NCBI GenBank assembly: GCA_019022495.1
Contig: JAFEKR010000071.1
Location: 1 to 64,000 of the forward strand
Direction of reading: 5' to 3'
Source: Epichloe hybrida
Taxonomy: Eukaryota; Ascomycota; Sordariomycetes; Hypocreales; Clavicipitaceae
DNA: 64,000 nt
Below, piece after piece: positions 50,250 to 62,462 of the stretch (position 1 is the first letter of the stretch; the number at the start of each line of letters is the position of its first letter). Below the pieces are notes generated by a model that had not been told where the DNA came from, made no database searches, and saw only the letters and a program-made list of their open reading frames with translations. The translations under genes and the position numbers were made by a program.

Positions 50250-50861
50250 TTAAATCTTGTTCTTCCCAATCGATTCGTCAATCTCTTTCAACAAGCCCAC
50301 CAGCTCGGCCTCCTCGCCTTCCACCTCCAGGCCTTGCTTGACCCATTCCCTGGCCTCGTCCAGGCGACTCATTTCCATCAAGCACTTTCCCCTCCTCCAC
50401 CAGCCCTTTGCGTTGCCCACCCGTCTGGCTTCCACGCTGGCTTCGGCATCGACGGCACCCTCGGGCCAGTTCTGCAGCGCCATGTGTGCCTGGGCTCTGT
50501 TTGCCAGTAGACCGGACACTTCTTCCCTGACCAGCGCGGCGGGTTCCCATAGGGGTCGCTGGAGAGCCATTTGGATCCCTAGCGAGTACAGTCGCACGGC
50601 GTCGGCGTACTTGCCCTTGCGGTACTCGGCGTTGCCGTTGTCGCGAAGCTTGCTGACCTGTCCGGTGCGTTTTGGGTTGACGGGGATGGGCGGCGGCGGC
50701 ACGGCGTTGTTGGCAGCGTCCAGGTTGAGGAGGGCGCGGTGGAGCGTGTTGAGCTGTTCGAGTTCGGCGGTGAGAGCGCGCGAGGATTTGCTTGCGCCGA
50801 TGGACTTGGACTGGGGGTCCATGTGGATGGGGAGGAGGTCGAAATGGTCGAGGTCCGACAT
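50250..50861 (-). CDS. sec72: ER translocation protein Sec72 (TPR protein)
   Basis: Cytosolic-side partner of the Sec62/Sec63 post-translational translocon at the ER. Single exon, 203 aa. N-terminal short segment (FDLLPIHMDPQSK, LNTLHRALLNLD, then a PPPPIPVNPKR proline run) followed by TPR helices from about residue 65 on (KLRDNGNAEYRKGKYADAVRLYSLGI; LLANRAQAHMALQNWPEGAVDAEASVE; AKGWWRRGKCLMEMSRLDEAREW). The proline run plus three-TPR layout and length match fungal Sec72. No membrane segment, consistent with a peripheral subunit. Confidence 0.88.
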   Translation of the reverse strand: MSDLDHFDLLPIHMDPQSKSIGASKSSRALTAELEQLNTLHRALLNLDAANNAVPPPPIPVNPKRTGQVSKLRDNGNAEYRKGKYADAVRLYSLGIQMALQRPLWEPAALVREEVSGLLANRAQAHMALQNWPEGAVDAEASVEARRVGNAKGWWRRGKCLMEMSRLDEAREWVKQGLEVEGEEAELVGLLKEIDESIGKNKI

Positions 50862-52220
50862 GATGGCGGTTCTTGCGTTTTGATGTCCGGGAATTCTTTG
50901 TTTGGTATGTTATCTAAGGGGAGGGAGAGGGGGGGTGAATGGGCAAAGGCTTTACAGGAAAGGAATTGAGTCTGGTGGTTTTTTTTAAGTTAGGTTTTGA
51001 CAAGTTACAGTCAACTTGGCTTGGCGCCTGCGACACAACTCCCCCCTCCGTCCGGTCGCAGAAGGACAACTTGACGTTTTTAACTTTTGGCAACGCTGTT
51101 ATCTTATCTGCACATGACCCGTGCCGTGCCCCCCGGGGTTTATGTAATGCTGTGTGGGAATTTGGAAACCCCCACACTACCCCGTAGGTGGGCCAATTTG
51201 TCGTCGTGTATATACATATGTAATAGCAGCTGCCTAGAATGGGACGGAATTTTGCTCCTTCAAGTCGACATGAGACGATATCATGTGTGGATCCTAATTG
51301 ACAAAGATCTTGTAATCCTCGCAGACATGCAGTCTCAGATATTGATAGGACAAAAGACAATTAGGACAACGGTCCAAGCCCTGACCAGTGGCACAGAACC
51401 ACATGCCCACGCTAAATCAAGTGACATCACTTTTTCCGTACTGCAATTTGACCACGACCAAATGCACTAACACAGCAACGATTAACATTTTTGAAGAAGA
51501 AGAAGAAGAAGAAGAAGGCGAAGTTGTCATGCAAATTAATATCATTCCTTTTTCTACTCCCATGGCGCAAAATGCTAGGGACCCTTTCAACCCAGGTGTG
51601 GAGAGAAGAGGTACCATAAATCCATCTGTTCATACCCTCCAATTCCCAACAACTAACCCTTTCATCAAGGACCCATCCTGAAAGTAGTAAGATTGGCTTC
51701 CTTGGACAGGGGCACAAGGTAGAAGAAGAAGAATAAACTGCGGTGGCACACCAGTAACATCCCTCAAGTTCCTTTCCCTCCTTTGGTGGCCAAAGAAATG
51801 AATTCAAGAGTCGTCAAAACGGAATCGTCTGACCCATCCGCAAACACAGACATCAAACACTGAACTCATCCGGTTGTAGTCCTCACGTGCTCATGCAACT
51901 CTTTGTTTCGTTGCTGTGACACGTAATTCGTTTGACCTGGTGATTTTTTTTGTTGCTGTGCTTTATTTGTTTTTGGGCATCGGTTTCTTTTCGACGACGA
52001 GAGATTCATGCAGAACATTTCAAAACGAACCAGCCGCCGCCCTGTTTTTTATCATCTGCCGCCCCGCCCTTGCCATCACTCAGCAAATCAAGTGTAATCC
52101 GTTCGTGAACCGCCGCGCCAATCTAATGAACCGCACGAGAAAGGACAAAGACAAATGCGAAGTGTTTTTTTTATAACCTCGACCATGGCCATGATCAAGG
52201 GTATCTATGTATGGCTAAAT
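50862..52220. other. Intergenic region between Sec72 and uL13
   Basis: About 1.36 kb with no supported gene. It includes the Sec72 promoter and the 3' end of the ribosomal protein gene, and a GAA trinucleotide run at about 51492-51517. The overlapping ORFs there are repeat artefacts. Confidence 0.4.
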
Positions 52221-53336
52221 TTAGTAGCCAAAGGACGCAAGGGCCTTCGCAGTCTCGGCCTTGACGGAGGCATTCTTCTTGGCATCGGACAGTTGTCGAG
52301 CAGCAACCTTCTTGCGCTCGTAGTAGGCGGCACCCTTGGCCTTTCTCCTCTCCTCCAAGCTATTGCCATCGTTAGTTCCTTTATCTCTTCTTCGCGTTCT
52401 GAAGACGTGCTGCAGAGACGGGTGTCTCATGACATACCGAGCAACAACATCCTGGTACTTCCAGCCAACCTCGTGGCTCAGACGGCCGACAGTGCAGTAC
52501 TTGCGGCCGGGCTGCAGGCGAAGGACGCGCAGAGCCTGGGGAACAACCATCTTCTTCTGAGTGTCATAGGGAGGGGGAACACCCTCGAAGACCTTGAGGC
52601 GCTCCATGGCGGCAGCACCGCGGGCGGTCTTGTGGGGCATCATGCCACGGACTGCCTTGTAGAAGATTCGAGAGGGGGCGCGGAAGTGGAAGGGTCCTTG
52701 ATTTGGGCGTTAGTATGAATCGAACTGCGCCGTTCAGGAAGAGACAAGGAGAAACTCACCACCACGGGTGGGGTTGTATCGGGTCATCTTTCGCAGGTAG
52801 GCGTGGTACTTGACTGTGCGATAGTCAGTTCTCTGTCAGGGTTTGGCGGTTCGCATCATCTAGAGATGGCGTTGGGGAAATTTGATGATATATATTAAAA
52901 CGTACGCTTAGAGCGGAAGAACTCGCCAGAGATGTTGAGAGCCTCGCAGCGAACAACGACAACCTTTTGGCCGTTGAGGAGCTGCTTGGCGACGATACTG
53001 GCAAGACGGCCCAGCAAGTGGCCCTTGCCGTCGACGACAACCTGGATTGCTTCATTAGCCACCGAAACCTTCTCATGACTGTTCTCGCAAATCTGGCTGT
53101 CCTGTGAAGTGTCCTCGAGAGCTCGGCATGGGCAAGCTGGCAATGCAGCAGGCACACGATATAAGATTCCCACCTCGATGATGGCTATTTCCTTGATCCA
53201 GTCCAATGTGCCTGCGCAAGCCTTCTTTCGCCCGTGTTTCCTCTCTTCTGCACTTCCCAGGATTTTCGGTGCCATGATAAAGCTTAAGAGTGTTGACCAT
53301 GATTTTACTCACAACCGGCTCGAATGACGACGACAT
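52221..53336 (-). CDS. 60S ribosomal protein uL13 (yeast L16, mammalian L13a)
   Basis: Five exons: 53313-53336, 52906-53041, 52760-52813, 52438-52696 and 52221-52359, giving 203 aa in frame. Introns 53042-53312 (271 bp), 52814-52905, 52697-52759 and 52360-52437 have GTGAGT, GTACGT, GTGAGT and GTATGT donors and good CTAAC branch sites in the last two. Conserved blocks: [60 protein letters not shown], then a lysine-rich C-terminal helix ending ASFGY. An early intron right after about eight codons is typical of fungal ribosomal protein genes. Confidence 0.96.
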
Positions 53337-54147
53337 CGTATCGGCTCTCTTTTATTCTGGCGGGGAGAAAACAAAGGTAGGCGACTACTCAGACGACGTC
53401 GAAGACACACAAATCCTCCAACCTGACCGGCGAGAATCTGCTACTGTGCTGCTGGGGTTAGTCGTCCCTTGGCGAGGATGTTGTTGATGAAGTGGTCGCG
53501 ATAGTGATTGACGACGAGAAAATCCAAGTTCCGCTTGAGGGCTCGTTGTGCCTTTGGAACAAGTCGCACTAGCCTGAAGTGGCTAAGTGGATTTTCGGGG
53601 CAAGCGAACGCTGCTCACAGGTGATATATTGGCTTAGGGCTGCGAGACCTATGTGCTGTGCGCTTGCCGGAGTTTCGCCGGATAACTGCATTTCGTGCGC
53701 GGTCCTGCCCCGCTACCAGGCAAAAAACCTTGACCTGTGTGTGCAGTGACATACTCTCTGTTGCTGCAAGGGCCTTACAAAACGAGGCACAGCCGGCGGC
53801 ATTCCACGGCATTCTGCTAAACGCCTCGGTCAAAGAGTATTCGTCTCGGGACAAGGTAAATGTCTGAATGTATAGAGGTATCCTAGTTTGAGAAGGCTAA
53901 TTCGGCTAGGAGGCATCATCACGAATAATTCAGTGGTCTATCTTGTTAACCCAAAGAACGCTGGATTGCAGATGCTTTGCAATTGCAATTTATGCCACAT
54001 GATCTGCATCGGGGCGTCGTCATGATCGTGGAGCTCACCATTTCCATGCAACTTTCCCTTCAGGTAAGATGTAGGAAACCGAATCTAACCCTGTATGTCT
54101 CTTGTCCTTGCATGGTGAAATTGCCCCCCAAGGCAGCCGTCTGCACT
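53337..54147. other. Intergenic region, promoter of uL13
   Basis: About 0.8 kb without a supported gene. It should contain the strong ribosomal-protein promoter, but I could not assign elements. Confidence 0.35.
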
Positions 54148-55455
54148 TTAACTAGCTTTGGCTGCATCCAAAGCTTTAAGGACTTCCTGAACCCTTCTTA
54201 CCAGCTCTTTTCTTGCCGCTCTCACTTCTGCGACGCCTTCAGTATCGACTTCATCTAGTTTCAGTAGCACGTTCTGAAGCACGGTTTCCGAGAGCTTACG
54301 GTGCTCCTCGTCGCGCTTCTTCGGGTCCGAGGGTGGCGCGGCAATGTAGGCGTTGCACAGAGGATGTAGCTCGGTGGAGAATTTGGTTGAAAGCTCGTCA
54401 AGTCGCTTCATGGGGCCTGCGAATGGAGTTGGCGAATTTCCATCGATGTTGGATGTACTGTCGCGAGGACTGCTGGCCGATTCACCATCGCCTTTGCTCT
54501 TACTTCTCTTTTTCTTGTTCTTTCTCTTTTTGGGGCGAGCTGCCTGACTTTCGTCGACAATGACCATCTCTTCATCGGAAGGGCTACTTTCGTCCCCAAT
54601 GTCTGCAAGAACCGCCATGAGCTCGCTCTTGTTCTTGATGCCGTAATCTCGAACGGGAGCGGCAGGCTCCTTTAGTTGTCGGCCCTTGTACAACAACTTA
54701 ATGCGACGAGTGGCTCGTTCAGACAGTTCCATCATCAACCCTACGCGCTCGCGGACATCTTTAACACGTAGCTTTCCATCACCGATTGAATATGCTGGGA
54801 AATGTGCTGGATAAGTGACTCCCTTGTTCTTTATGATGAGCACATCATCTTCTGCGGGAGGGCCTACTGCTCCTGATCTCGTTCCGAGGAAAGAAGGGTC
54901 CTCTAAATCGTGTGACGTAATGTAACTGAAGTCCTCGTCCGTCACGGCGGGGATACCGCCAGTCATGGAGCTATAGGGAGAGCTCTGCTCACGGTTGAGA
55001 GACCAGCCATATCGTGACATGGTCAAAGGTAGGGCAACGAGAGCAGCAAGGCTGCTGTAGACAAGAGTCGGTGGAACACCTAGTGTCTCGGATATGTACT
55101 CGTTCGATTCCTGGAAAGCGGTGCCGAGATTGGCCAGCGTGCCGTTGAGGTACGAAGTCAGATTCTGGAGGGCACCAGAGGATGCCGCGATGGGCTGGCT
55201 GGAATCCACCTTGTCGTCGGGTGGCGAGGGTGACCCTGAACAGGACACCTCCTTGCTCTGCGACAGATAATACGTATCGAGGTCGAGGAGGGGGCTATAT
55301 CGAAGCGTTTGGTGAGGGTTGAGAGAAGCGCATCGATATTTCGAGGCGACAATGACGACTGAGGGGTGCGGTTCGTCAATTCGTGATAGGTTGCGCAAGG
55401 CGACCGAGTTGAATGAATCTGGGCTATCCTGCCGAAATGAGATCGAGTGCGCCAA
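54148..55455 (-). CDS. Membrane-anchored Ubl-BAG domain Hsp70 co-chaperone (Snl1/Bag102-like)
   Basis: Probable nucleotide-exchange factor for Hsp70 on a membrane. A 435-aa single-exon reading: an N-terminal region, a hydrophobic segment at about 128-147 (LVYSSLAALVALPLTM), a ubiquitin-like domain at about 203-288 (KLRVKDVRERVG, RIKLLYKGRQLKE), an acidic then strongly basic linker (KKRKNKKKRSKSK at about 309-321), and a C-terminal BAG domain at about 350-432 (MKRLDELSTKF, RKLSETVLQNVLLKLDEVD, RKELVRRVQEVLKALD). The first 75 residues look poorly conserved; a later start or an upstream intron is possible. Confidence 0.85.
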   Translation of the reverse strand: MAHSISFRQDSPDSFNSVALRNLSRIDEPHPSVVIVASKYRCASLNPHQTLRYSPLLDLDTYYLSQSKEVSCSGSPSPPDDKVDSSQPIAASSGALQNLTSYLNGTLANLGTAFQESNEYISETLGVPPTLVYSSLAALVALPLTMSRYGWSLNREQSSPYSSMTGGIPAVTDEDFSYITSHDLEDPSFLGTRSGAVGPPAEDDVLIIKNKGVTYPAHFPAYSIGDGKLRVKDVRERVGLMMELSERATRRIKLLYKGRQLKEPAAPVRDYGIKNKSELMAVLADIGDESSPSDEEMVIVDESQAARPKKRKNKKKRSKSKGDGESASSPRDSTSNIDGNSPTPFAGPMKRLDELSTKFSTELHPLCNAYIAAPPSDPKKRDEEHRKLSETVLQNVLLKLDEVDTEGVAEVRAARKELVRRVQEVLKALDAAKAS

Positions 55456-56319
55456 TGAGTGTCGTTCGCCTAATCGATGACTGGGAGAGTATCACACGAT
55501 ATGTAGTGCTGGTCCCTAAAGCGGGTTACTATCGAGAAGATGCTGTCCTCACCTTGGGCCGAGAAAATCAAACCCAAGGGGGGGCGTCCAAGTCAGGTGA
55601 TGACGCAAGTTGACTAGCATAAGGCTGGGTGACATTCAAAGTTCAGAGAGCAATGAATGCGACTCGTTCGGTGATGAAGTAAATAATTCTCGAAGAATAG
55701 CTTTCGACTTGTCAATGAATGAAAATGTTTTTTGTTGCAGTAGAATCCTCACTTTGCCGAAGCATTGGCTCAAGAATCAACATGTATTTGTGATGCTACC
55801 CTGTACAGCAGCAACGACTCCCAACACCTTGATATTGGATATCTCTATATCGTAGTTTATTTTTCGCAATTTGCCGATGAATAGAAGCAGGAAAGAAGCA
55901 CTGAAATTATCGTTCCGCAGAGGATTGAGAAAGGACTGGTAAATCACCTTGAACATCAATTGTTAACTGATGTAGCACCGCTAAAAAAAATCCCCACTGT
56001 CTCGGGCGTGCTCCCAGCATAGTTGCCCTCAGATCAGCAAATCTCTGGCCTGCCACCCGTCTCGATACGGCAACGGGGTCTGTCTATCTCGTAGACTCTC
56101 GTCCATTGCATCATGGACTGGCTGTGCCACCTGCCCCTCCAAACACCACCAATCCACTGATTCCATTCACCACTTTGACATATCTTCCTTTGACGTTACA
56201 CGTCGACAAGTCACCCACCCCCGCTCTTTCCCGGGACACTCCCGCATGAAGGAGAGGTATAAATTCCAGTCCATAGTTCTCGCAGTAGGAACAGCTTAGC
56301 CCTCGCATCGCCCGTTCCC
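55456..56319. promoter_or_regulatory. Divergent intergenic region between BAG protein and glutaredoxin
   Basis: About 0.86 kb with no supported gene; AT-richer in the middle (about 55640-55980), C-rich near the glutaredoxin start. It drives both genes. Confidence 0.4.
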
Positions 56320-56920
<601 letters not shown>

Positions 56921-57252
56921 GACGATGCTCTAGTTTGCATTTTTTTTTTTCGATCAACTATAATCTTTTGTACAATGAGTTGGCTGATCCACGATGTGAT
57001 TCTACTCTGTCCAGAGCACGACTTTGATAGATGCAGAAAGCATAGAAACGGGTAGCAGTGGACCTTTTCGCATAAATAACACTTGCCAAAATCAATAAGA
57101 GAAAAACTTCAGAGTGATTCAGGAAACAATTAAACTGCGGAGAGCTCCCCAGAACGCGTCATTCGTCATTAAAGTGCAGATTGCACATGATTGTAAAATT
57201 ATTTTTAGCATACAATTGTTGTCCTTACTTGTTCAGCTCGGATCTGTTGACT
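56921..57252. other. Convergent 3' intergenic region
   Basis: About 330 bp between the glutaredoxin and the next minus-strand gene. A T9-10 run follows the glutaredoxin stop codon. No gene seen. Confidence 0.4.
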
Positions 57253-58437
57253 TCACACTACCTGGGTGGCTACGGTGCCGACGGGCCTCTCTACAAACTC
57301 CATGATTCCTTCGATAATGTTTTCTCTGGCCCCCTCGGAAGCGACCTTGCTTCCAGCCAAATAGTTGAGCCATAATAGTCTAGATAGCCTCTCATCGGAT
57401 ATGGTGCCCATCAGACTCCTGGGAGCGCTGGTCTTGAGGTCTCCTTCGCCATACATGACGGCAAGCTTGCCGCGGGCGTCTCGGCTCAACAACAGCTCTT
57501 TCTTCTTGGGAACCTGTCCCCGGTTGAAGCAGGCCTTGAAGTCCTTCATGGCCGTGCCAAAAGCCTCGTCATTGAATGTCTTGTCGCGGCCTGATCGGGC
57601 CTGAATAGCACGGACAAAGCCATCGCGGAGGTGGTGGAAGTCGGTGTCGCGAACAGGAACGATTCGGAAGGCGCTGCGGCATCCGGCTTGTCGCAAAATG
57701 GAGTCCCAGGTCTGTTCTCCCTCGGTAGGATCGCGCAGGGCCTTGCGGAGAGCGTCCTTCTCAGTGGGGATGAGCGTTGTCGCTAAGGGATTAATCTTCT
57801 TCACGAGGCAGTGCTGGAGACGCTCGACATCTTGCGTGGCCACGTAGAAGCCTACTAGATATACTTGAATGCCGAGGAATGTCACGGTCCTCATTCCCAG
57901 TCCGACAAGGGTGAATTCCGTGCCGGCGTTGTTGGTAATCGAGGCAGCGATGGGTGCGTTTGTTGTCGACCCCTCGGCCTCGGGGCCAGGACCTATGTCG
58001 ACATGTATGGTTCTAGGAAAGGCCGGAACCACACTGTGTCCGGTGGGGACAATCTCGCGACCATCTTCATCGTGGACCACAACCTTGCGCTTCTCACCGG
58101 CCTCGGTTCTGAACGGTTCGGTGGGGATTGGCGCGTCGCATTTCACGGCATTCCTGTCCTTTTCGGTCTGCGCGCTGAGCGCCTTGTTCAGCTTCCACGC
58201 TGTATAGATGAAGGAGACGATGCCAGCAATAGCACCGGCGGCGAGGAAAGCGGTGCGGTTCTGCTCGTAGTCGCGGCGCTTGCTGTTCAGCCTGTTCAGG
58301 TCAAAGTCCTGGGTCGCGCGGGTAGATTGTCTGTGGGTCGTGGAGATGAGGGCCCGGCAGGCTGTTGACGCCGCAGATGGGCGAGCTGATGCCCTTGCGA
58401 GCCTTGTGAGGGGGCGAATTACCCGTGGTCGGAGCAT
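57253..58437 (-). CDS. AIM18-like mitochondrial protein with chalcone-isomerase fold
   Basis: 394 aa from the ATG at 58437 (MLRPRVIRPLTRLARASARPS), which begins an Arg/Ala/Ser mitochondrial presequence; an in-frame ATG at 58491 would add 18 Ser/His-rich residues and is less likely. After the presequence comes a hydrophobic segment (about 62-78, AFLAAGAIAGIVSFIYTAW), then a chalcone-isomerase-like domain starting near FTLVGLGMRTVTFLGIQVYLVGFYV and ending FVERPVG. Yeast Aim18 has this layout and is a mitochondrial inner-membrane protein of non-catalytic or unknown role. Family assignment is good; catalytic residues were not assessed. Confidence 0.85.
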   Translation of the reverse strand: MLRPRVIRPLTRLARASARPSAASTACRALISTTHRQSTRATQDFDLNRLNSKRRDYEQNRTAFLAAGAIAGIVSFIYTAWKLNKALSAQTEKDRNAVKCDAPIPTEPFRTEAGEKRKVVVHDEDGREIVPTGHSVVPAFPRTIHVDIGPGPEAEGSTTNAPIAASITNNAGTEFTLVGLGMRTVTFLGIQVYLVGFYVATQDVERLQHCLVKKINPLATTLIPTEKDALRKALRDPTEGEQTWDSILRQAGCRSAFRIVPVRDTDFHHLRDGFVRAIQARSGRDKTFNDEAFGTAMKDFKACFNRGQVPKKKELLLSRDARGKLAVMYGEGDLKTSAPRSLMGTISDERLSRLLWLNYLAGSKVASEGARENIIEGIMEFVERPVGTVATQVV

Positions 58438-60235
58438 TGGGCTTTGGAGATGGGGGTGGTGCAGCTGTGAAGATGATGACGATTCTACCACGACTCGGAC
58501 TCGGACGCCAGGGGTGGATGTTGGGCGAAAAGGTGAAATTGGTCAAAATTGTGACGTAGTGGTTTTTGTCAGTGGAGCGGGCCTGACTAATTATTGAAGT
58601 GAGGCAGGGCCGCAAGGCAAGCCGGTGCTCCGACGCGAGCAACTACACTGTACATACTCGAGGTTGCGTTCTACATGTGTAATTTTCTACACAGACGTAC
58701 TTCCGTGGTTTCTTCACTAGGCTGTTCTTATGATTCATCCCCCTTGTATCTCTGAGTGTTATACTCACGTCTGATGCAATGCTGTCAACCCTACCGAGGC
58801 TCTTGAAAGCTGAAAACGGACCCCGAATTTTTCCTTCTTTCCTTCCGGGAACAATGAAAGGGGCGTCTTTGAGTGACAAAAAGTACCGGCATCAACAACC
58901 AGCCAGTCTGACCAGGTTGCGCACCGTCACACTTCAGGCTGTACATGAAACCCGTCTGGTTTGGTGGGCTTGATGCGATGCATCAACAGCTGCAGCACGC
59001 ATGCAGCATGATCAGGCTTGGCGGGCATCTCTGGAATCAATACTCCGTTACATGAATCGATGATTGAACGCATGTATGTAATACGGAGTATGGTTCATGA
59101 TCATGTATGGAGTGGGTGCGTGAAGTCCCGGCCATGACTTGCCGACGTAGCACAGCATGTATGTACGTACACCCACTGTGAATAGCATCCTTCCTTCCGT
59201 CATCCGCAGTAATAATAAGACGTCTCAGACAGTTGTTGTGTCGGGATGTTGGCGGCGAATAAGAAATCTTCCAGTCAAAGCTTTGTGCGGACTGCGGAGT
59301 TAGTACAGAAACTACATAAAGAAAATGCCATAAAAATACTCCGTATATGTGTGGGTCTCAACCGGCAGCAAACATTGAATACTGGATCCCGAATGCAACG
59401 GTTGTGACTTGCATTGCCAAGTCCAGCCAACGTGGTACTTGTTGCGGCACCTACCTCACCGTCCATGAAAAATTAAAGATAAAAAATAGAAAATAAAAAC
59501 TTGATTTGCCATGCTGGCCGCTTGGCCAGTGGGGGTATCCAAGTTACGTGCGAAACGCGATGATGAGGTGCTTGACGAGCCATCGAATCGAGTGTCCTCC
59601 TTGTACGTAAAAAGTGTCTCTACCGAGTGGGCGTGCCGAAAGTGGCATTGAATCCGAGCATCGTGACCCAATGCACAGGGATGTCCCAGGTATGTACTTC
59701 GTTAGACACACGCACCTACGACAAGGCAAGGACCTGGAAAGGGCGCAAAATCTCGTCAATAAGGACCGAGTACGGAGTACAGTTGACGGGATGGAAAAAC
59801 GCCGTCTGGTGGCTTTTCTTTACATTCCCTGATGTCCTCGTGATCCCATAGCCGGCGCTAGGTTGGGGACCAAGGGCCCACCTGGTCCATTTACTCATTT
59901 CGTCGTCTTCGTCATCTTCGTCCTCCCCTGTTGAGACCTGAGTTGTTGCAGTAAGGAAAGAGGCAGGATGAGTGACGACTCGGGTGTGGATAAGGCCACG
60001 AAGAAGCTAATAGCCGCGATATCATTTTCCTGCATTTTCTGCATTGTGGTGGAGCGCACGGATCGTGCAGACCGTGTAATAATTAGAGTTGTGGAGTTTC
60101 GGATTACGAAAAGAATTCATTCTCGCAATTCCAGGCGCAGTGCATTGAATTTCTGGGTGGTCCAAGCCATCAAGGTGCAAGCCAGACTGGCCCAATGGTA
60201 CGAGGCCCTGACTATGCAGAGCTTGCGCGCTTGAA

Positions 60236-60267
60236 ATGTGCATGTGCATGTGCATGTGCATGTGCAT
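60236..60267. repeat. GTGCAT hexamer microsatellite
   Basis: Five uninterrupted GTGCAT units, read as repeated Met-His or Cys-Met codons in spurious ORFs. Confidence 0.95.
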
Positions 60268-62439
60268 TGTACACGCGGGATACATTGTGATCAATGTTTG
60301 CGACAATCGATATGACGAGGCGGCGGCGTTCACAAACGTTGTGCCCGCCGAGGGCACTCCTGGCACGGAGGAAACGGGGGGTATTAACAGAAACATCAGT
60401 TGCAAGTTAGGGAAGGGGATAGCGCACATGTAGTCTGACTGGCCCGAGCTGAGCCGGCAGCAGTGGGGCCAGCAACCCTTCCTCAGCAACTTTCCCAACT
60501 GCAAGCAAATTACGAAGAAGACGACCCGATCGCCTCATCAGCCGCGGATTGCGGGGAGCCCCTGCACGATCTAGTGCCAGCTGTGCTGAAATTGACAGGC
60601 CGGCGGAGAAGAACCTTTGAGCACTATTGCGCTGTAAGAAAAAAAAAAAAAAAGACACTATACGAGCCTGATGGATGGATAGAACCAGAGAGGCAGCCTG
60701 ATCAAGAAAAAAAAACACGTGCATGCATACCTTTAATCGAATGCGATTACATACGTCTTGGTGTACATGATATAATAGTAGCTCGTTGCCGAACAAGCGG
60801 TAAAACAGGCGATGCTCCCAGAGAGACGAGGAGGCCATGCACGCCATTGAAAAGGCCATGGTACCATGGTACATGTGCACTTGCTGAATGGGCAAGACTG
60901 TCTGTCAGAGTCCACCTGTCATAAATTTGCCTTCAGAAATGCGGCCGGCTGGTTGGTGAAAAGCGAGGGCCGGAGGTCAGTGTGCCGGGTCATTGCAACG
61001 AAGTTGACGACTCACACGAACATGGCCTTGTATTATTAACAAACGGCTATTAATTCAATTTGTCAACAATATGCTTCCTGTTGACCACGCATTTCAAGAG
61101 GGATGAACACTTGACTTGTTGCGGATTCTTGAATTTTCTCATATCAACAACACCTGAAACTACTCCGTGCGGTTTAGAGTTAGCGGCAGAGACTTGTAGT
61201 CACGCCTACATGGAATTTGGCAAAACGGAAGTCAAATGCACGGCCTAAAATGCTACAAATCAGGGGTTTCACCAAAATTCAACAGCGTGCTGTACAGTCC
61301 CATGTTTTCGATAGCCCACGATGCATCGGCCCATGGTTGGGCTTGACCACCGCCCTTCAAGTGGTTTTTAGCCGCAACTGATGGCCAGCCACCAAGGGAC
61401 TTCTGCTGGGGAAGGAAATTGAAACTCACAAAGACCTGGGGGAATGGCCGAGCTGGGGAACCAACCACGATTGCATCGGGGGCGGGCCAAGAATGCAGCA
61501 GAGAAATCTCTGCCCGTCTGCTGATGCATCGCGAGACAGGGCAACAGGGCAACGATCAACCACCAGACCAACGAAGTGGGGGCACAGGAGCTGATCAGGC
61601 TTAGCAGGTGCCCCCCGATCCATCAGCGATCGCGGAAAAAAAAAGAAGACGAGTGGAAGCAGGGGATTTCAAAATCAGAATTAGAACCAAAACAAGCCTC
61701 GAATAGCCGCCCCATCAAACGACGGAATCATCGTGGACGCCCTCGACACCCTCGACAACCTCGGGCACATATGTACATACGTGCCCATGTACCTACCGTG
61801 TAACCCCCCCTCCCCCCCAAAGCCCACTGAGGGGCTGCGCAAGTCATGCTGTTGCTCTGCCACCACCCCACGGGCCACTGAACTCTGCGCGCCAGCGAGC
61901 CTCTCGAGTTGATGGTTCCTGACATCTGAGCGGTCAGGTACCCGGCGGCCTGGCCACACCTACTTCCTGTTGAAGTTTAGTGCCAAGCTGCTATTTGGTA
62001 ATACAAACATGTATGTAGGCTGCAGGTTGGTAGGCTGGGCCGCCGCTGCATCTCTTGCTGGGGCGTCGTCTGTCGTCTGTCTGTGAAAGAGAGATATATG
62101 TGCAAGTTGCTTCTGGAGTCGTCATCACGATCGGGCGTAGGATGTTTGTTAGAGGGCCCAAGGGGGTGTGTGAAACTCGGGTAAAGTCCCTCGCTCCCAA
62201 AACGGTTACATACATAACAAATGTGAGCATGGTCTAGTAGGCGAGGGCAAAACATGTACAAGTTGCCGTACCCAGCGGCGCAGCCATGTACAACCAGGTT
62301 GACTGCAACTGCCAAGTCAGCCGCACGGTGATGAGTCATCAGTGAGTGCAGCGCAGCTCGAGGCAGCGTTGATTGATGAGAACTGTCACTCACTGTCTGG
62401 TATTTTTTTTCAAAGAAAGAAGAGGCCACTCACTGTACA

Positions 62440-62462
62440 ACGGAGTATTACCTACTCCGTAC
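62440..62462. repeat. Inverted pair of ACGGAGTA motifs
   Basis: ACGGAGTA and TACTCCGT face each other across TTACC, a perfect 8-bp inverted repeat with a 5-nt loop. Single copies occur elsewhere in the window. Confidence 0.8.

Noticed and set aside
52814..53312. Box C/D snoRNA in the introns of the uL13 gene, as in the mammalian orthologue
   Set aside because: A GATGATG and CTGA pair exists in the second intron but is only about 36 nt apart with an imperfect C box and no terminal stem; the first intron has no C box.
60407..60895. 162-codon minus ORF near poly-A runs
   Set aside because: It is driven by a homopolymer tract (poly-Phe) and has an overlapping ORF of equal length on the opposite strand.
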